Below, one piece after another: positions 5,922-7,075 of a stretch of 7,075 nt of DNA; positions within the stretch are counted from its first letter, which is position 1; each line of letters opens with the position of its first letter. The stretch comes from Treponema sp. Its GTDB lineage: Bacteria > Spirochaetota > Spirochaetia > Treponematales > Breznakiellaceae. The notes under the pieces are model-generated. The model saw nothing but the letters and a program-made list of their open reading frames with translations. It did no database searches and was not told the DNA's origin. A program made the translations under genes and the position numbers. The stretch spans positions 1 to 7,075 of the forward strand of contig JAIRXT010000242.1 of NCBI GenBank assembly GCA_031268125.1, in the 5' to 3' direction.

Positions 5922-6761
5922 CTACGGGGCGGGGCTGAAACGGTAGCCCTGCCCGGCCTTTTCCACCTTCCCTATGGCCGGATATTCCAGATGCATCCCT
6001 CCGATGGGTATCCGGTACCGGGCGGCGTATTCCAGGATTTCCCGCCTGCTGGCTATGGCCGCGGCGGCGTCCGAATCGTAGGTTACGGCAATATCCGGCA
6101 GGGGAAACTGGATTCCCTGGACATGCATCAGGTCCCCCCAGATGATAAGCTGTTCCCCGCCGTCTTCGACGAGGTAAACCGTATGCCCCGGCGTATGGCC
6201 AAAGGCGGCAGCCGCCCGGATGCCGGGGAGAAGCTCCGGGGCCGCGGTTCCCAGCGCCGGGGGCTCAAAGGTTTCCACCCGGTTCCCGTAGGGCGCCAGG
6301 AGCTGCCGGGTATTCGCCGGGGCGGCGGCCAGTTCCTGCCGGGCCAGGTAGACCCACGCGTTGGGGAACAGGGCAGCCCCTTCCCTTGAAAGGCCCCCCG
6401 TATGGTCCCCGTGCAGGTGGGTTAGGAGTACGGCGTCCACTTCCGCCGGGTCTATTTTGAGCTGCCGCAGGGAATCGAACAGGGCGCCCCCAAAACCGGT
6501 ATCGACAAGAACGGTCTTGCCGCCGCCCCGGATAAGAAAGGTATTTGTTTCCGATGTATAGGTTCCGCCGGGGAAGTAGTGTTCCAACTGGGCGCCGCTG
6601 GCGCCGATGAGTATTCCCGGTCTTCCCTGCCCCCTGTTTTCCACCAGCATGTAGACCTGGAAGCCGCCGGTCTTCCAACTGAAAAACGGTGGGTCCGCGG
6701 CAAAACCGTTCACCGCCACGGCGCCGAAAAGAACTCCGTACAAAAGGGACGACTTCATCAT
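5922..6761 (-). CDS. Secreted metallo-beta-lactamase-fold hydrolase
   Basis: 279 residues with an N-terminal signal peptide (MMKSSLLYGVLFGAVAVNGFAA, cleavage near residue 22), so it is exported, probably to the periplasm. The metal-binding set of the MBL superfamily is complete by eye: H115, H117, D119 and H120 in THLHGDH; H189 in GHTPGH; D210 in IIWGDL; and H257 in GGMHLEY. The strand before motif 1, TVLVDTGFGG (83-92), is also typical. The GHTPGH and GD spacing resembles the lactonase and methyl-parathion-hydrolase-like branch rather than classical beta-lactamases, but the substrate cannot be read from the sequence. A strong GGAGG lies three bases before the first ATG (6761) and six before the second (6758), so translation may start at the second. 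The FKBP gene follows after a gap of 56 bases or less, suggesting an operon with this gene first. Confidence 0.9.
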   Translation of the reverse strand: MMKSSLLYGVLFGAVAVNGFAADPPFFSWKTGGFQVYMLVENRGQGRPGILIGASGAQLEHYFPGGTYTSETNTFLIRGGGKTVLVDTGFGGALFDSLRQLKIDPAEVDAVLLTHLHGDHTGGLSREGAALFPNAWVYLARQELAAAPANTRQLLAPYGNRVETFEPPALGTAAPELLPGIRAAAAFGHTPGHTVYLVEDGGEQLIIWGDLMHVQGIQFPLPDIAVTYDSDAAAAIASRREILEYAARYRIPIGGMHLEYPAIGKVEKAGQGYRFSPAP

Positions 6762-6764
6762 ATT

Positions 6765-6769
6765 CCTCC
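6765..6769 (-). promoter_or_regulatory. Strong ribosome binding site of the hydrolase gene
   Basis: On the minus strand GGAGG (6769-6765) is the full core Shine-Dalgarno sequence. It lies three bases before the ATG at 6761 and six before the adjacent ATG at 6758; the latter spacing is more usual. It is the best ribosome site in the window. Confidence 0.8.
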
Positions 6770-6799
6770 GTTTGTTGTGGCTTGCTTGAGTCTCCGCAC

Positions 6800-6805
6800 A
6801 TAATA
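6800..6805 (-). promoter_or_regulatory. Candidate -10 box upstream of the hydrolase gene
   Basis: TATTAT on the minus strand (6805-6800) matches TATAAT at 5 of 6 positions and lies about 39 bases before the hydrolase start. At 17-base spacing the -35 region reads TTAAAT, a poor match. The assignment is weak, although the AT-rich stretch 6800-6828 is the most promoter-like DNA upstream of this operon. Confidence 0.25.
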
Positions 6806-6885
6806 GTGTAGTTATTCTGATTATTTAAGGCTCCTGCCGGACTGTTGCAGCAATTCCAAATTCAAAAAAAATGACAGTCCAACCT

Positions 6886-6949
6886 AAAAATGGTCAATGG
6901 TACCGGCAGCAGTATGAAACCGTACCGGCAGCCATTTGACCATTTTTTT
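6886..6949. terminator. Large hairpin with T runs on both strands, terminator-like
   Basis: AAAAATGGTCAATGG (6886-6900) pairs with CCATTTGACCATTTTT (6932-6947) over 15 bp with one bulged T (6937). On the plus strand the stem runs into seven T residues (6943-6949); on the minus strand it ends in five. That suits a bidirectional intrinsic terminator, although the 31-base loop is unusually long. No plus-strand gene precedes it in the window. A minus-strand gene entering from the right could end here. Confidence 0.5.
6900..6932. repeat. 11-bp direct repeat inside the hairpin loop
   Basis: GTACCGGCAGC occurs at 6900-6910 and again, identically, at 6922-6932. The copies are separated by 11 bases, giving a 22-bp period or about two helical turns. 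A partial copy, TACCGGC, occurs at 6991-6997. The pair fills most of the loop of the hairpin at 6886-6947. It may be a protein-binding site or part of a repeat element. Confidence 0.6.
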
Positions 6950-7033
6950 ACCTTGAAAAACCCTTGGCATAAGGTAATTCACGATGAGGATACCGGCGAA
7001 AAGAGAGGCGAAACAAGCAGAGCGGGGTGTCGG

Positions 7034-7070
7034 TGGAAAGAATCTGGGGTGGGGGCCCCGGATTTTTCCA
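7034..7070. repeat. Imperfect GC/AT hairpin near the right edge
   Basis: TGGAAAGAATCTGGGG (7034-7049) pairs with 7056-7070 over about 15 positions, with one bulged G (7040) and one T-G wobble (7045/7060), around the loop TGGGGG. There is no T run after it within the window. Its role is unknown. Confidence 0.45.
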
Positions 7071-7075
7071 GCCGA

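Larger units (their letters stand above)
6762..7075. other. Non-coding region upstream of the hydrolase operon, hairpin-rich
   Basis: No gene can be supported here. The part next to the hydrolase (6762-6830) holds its ribosome site and AT-rich promoter region. Beyond that are an inverted repeat, GGACTGT (6839-6845) with ACAGTCC (6874-6880), a small palindrome TTGC-A-GCAA (6845-6853), the large hairpin at 6886-6947, and another imperfect hairpin at 7034-7070. Short frames open to the window edge exist on both strands but neither looks like a recognisable protein. The stretch may be a terminator and leader region for a gene outside the window, or a block of dispersed repeats. Confidence 0.5.

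Noticed and set aside
6265..6801. 178-codon minus-strand frame overlapping the hydrolase gene
   Set aside because: It is a different frame of the same strand with Arg/Gly/Pro-rich composition, and the hydrolase frame carries all the MBL motifs and the strong ribosome site.
6886..6949. The two 11-bp repeats as a minimal CRISPR array
   Set aside because: The repeat and spacer are far too short, there are only two full copies, and no cas gene is present.
6953..6981. TTGAAA at 6953-6958 as a -35 box for a plus-strand promoter
   Set aside because: No acceptable -10 box occurs at 16-18 bases; the best candidate, TAATTC, matches the consensus poorly.
6984..7075. Plus-strand frame from ATG 6984, open to the window end, with AAGG nine bases upstream
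   Set aside because: Only about 30 codons are visible, rich in Lys, Arg and Gly, and they run through the hairpin at 7034-7070. No recognisable N-terminus is seen, so it cannot be told from chance.
6884..7075. Minus-strand frame open from the right edge to TAG at 6884-6886, about 63 codons with a hydrophobic stretch
   Set aside because: It has no visible start and passes through both hairpins and the direct repeats, which looks like non-coding sequence. It remains possible as the end of an outside gene.

Overview
The window most likely comes from a spirochaete close to Treponema, perhaps a gut or environmental species given its fairly GC-rich DNA. The main support is the EF-G-family gene, whose N-terminal and domain II-III sequence resembles, from memory, the second EF-G of Treponema pallidum (the fusA-2 / TP0767 type). 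A large aromatic-ended beta-barrel protein and a tandem nucleoside diphosphate kinase-like protein fit that setting. No database search was possible, so the taxonomic call is inference.

Layout from left to right. (1) Positions 1-1608, plus strand: the 3' part of an outer-membrane beta-barrel protein gene that begins before the window. (2) Positions 1609-1794: a convergent intergenic stretch packed with four hairpins. The third reads as an intrinsic terminator for the minus-strand gene. (3) Positions 1795-3828, minus strand: a complete EF-G2-type translation GTPase gene. It has no Shine-Dalgarno sequence and a promoter-like element that would start transcription almost at the ATG. (4) Positions 3829-3940: a 112-bp divergent intergenic region with an imperfect inverted repeat. 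(5) Positions 3941-5119, plus strand: a 392-residue protein with two NDK-like halves. The C-terminal half keeps the full catalytic set; the N-terminal half has lost the catalytic histidine. (6) Positions 5158-5865, minus strand: a secreted FKBP-type peptidyl-prolyl isomerase. (7) Positions 5922-6761, minus strand: a secreted metallo-beta-lactamase-fold hydrolase, upstream of the FKBP gene and probably in the same operon. (8) Positions 6762-7075: upstream and non-coding DNA with several hairpins, one carrying an 11-bp direct repeat in its loop.

The genes form no obvious single pathway. Elongation factor G2 and the NDK-like protein share a divergent promoter region and are both linked to nucleoside triphosphates: one hydrolyses GTP, the other belongs to a family that makes it. 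The FKBP and hydrolase are both exported and may act in the periplasm alongside outer-membrane proteins such as the one at the left edge.

No CRISPR array, transposase, tRNA, rRNA or defence island is visible. The most unusual items are the half-degenerate NDK tandem protein, the likely leaderless EF-G2 with a substituted domain IV tip residue, and the two clusters of palindromic non-coding DNA.
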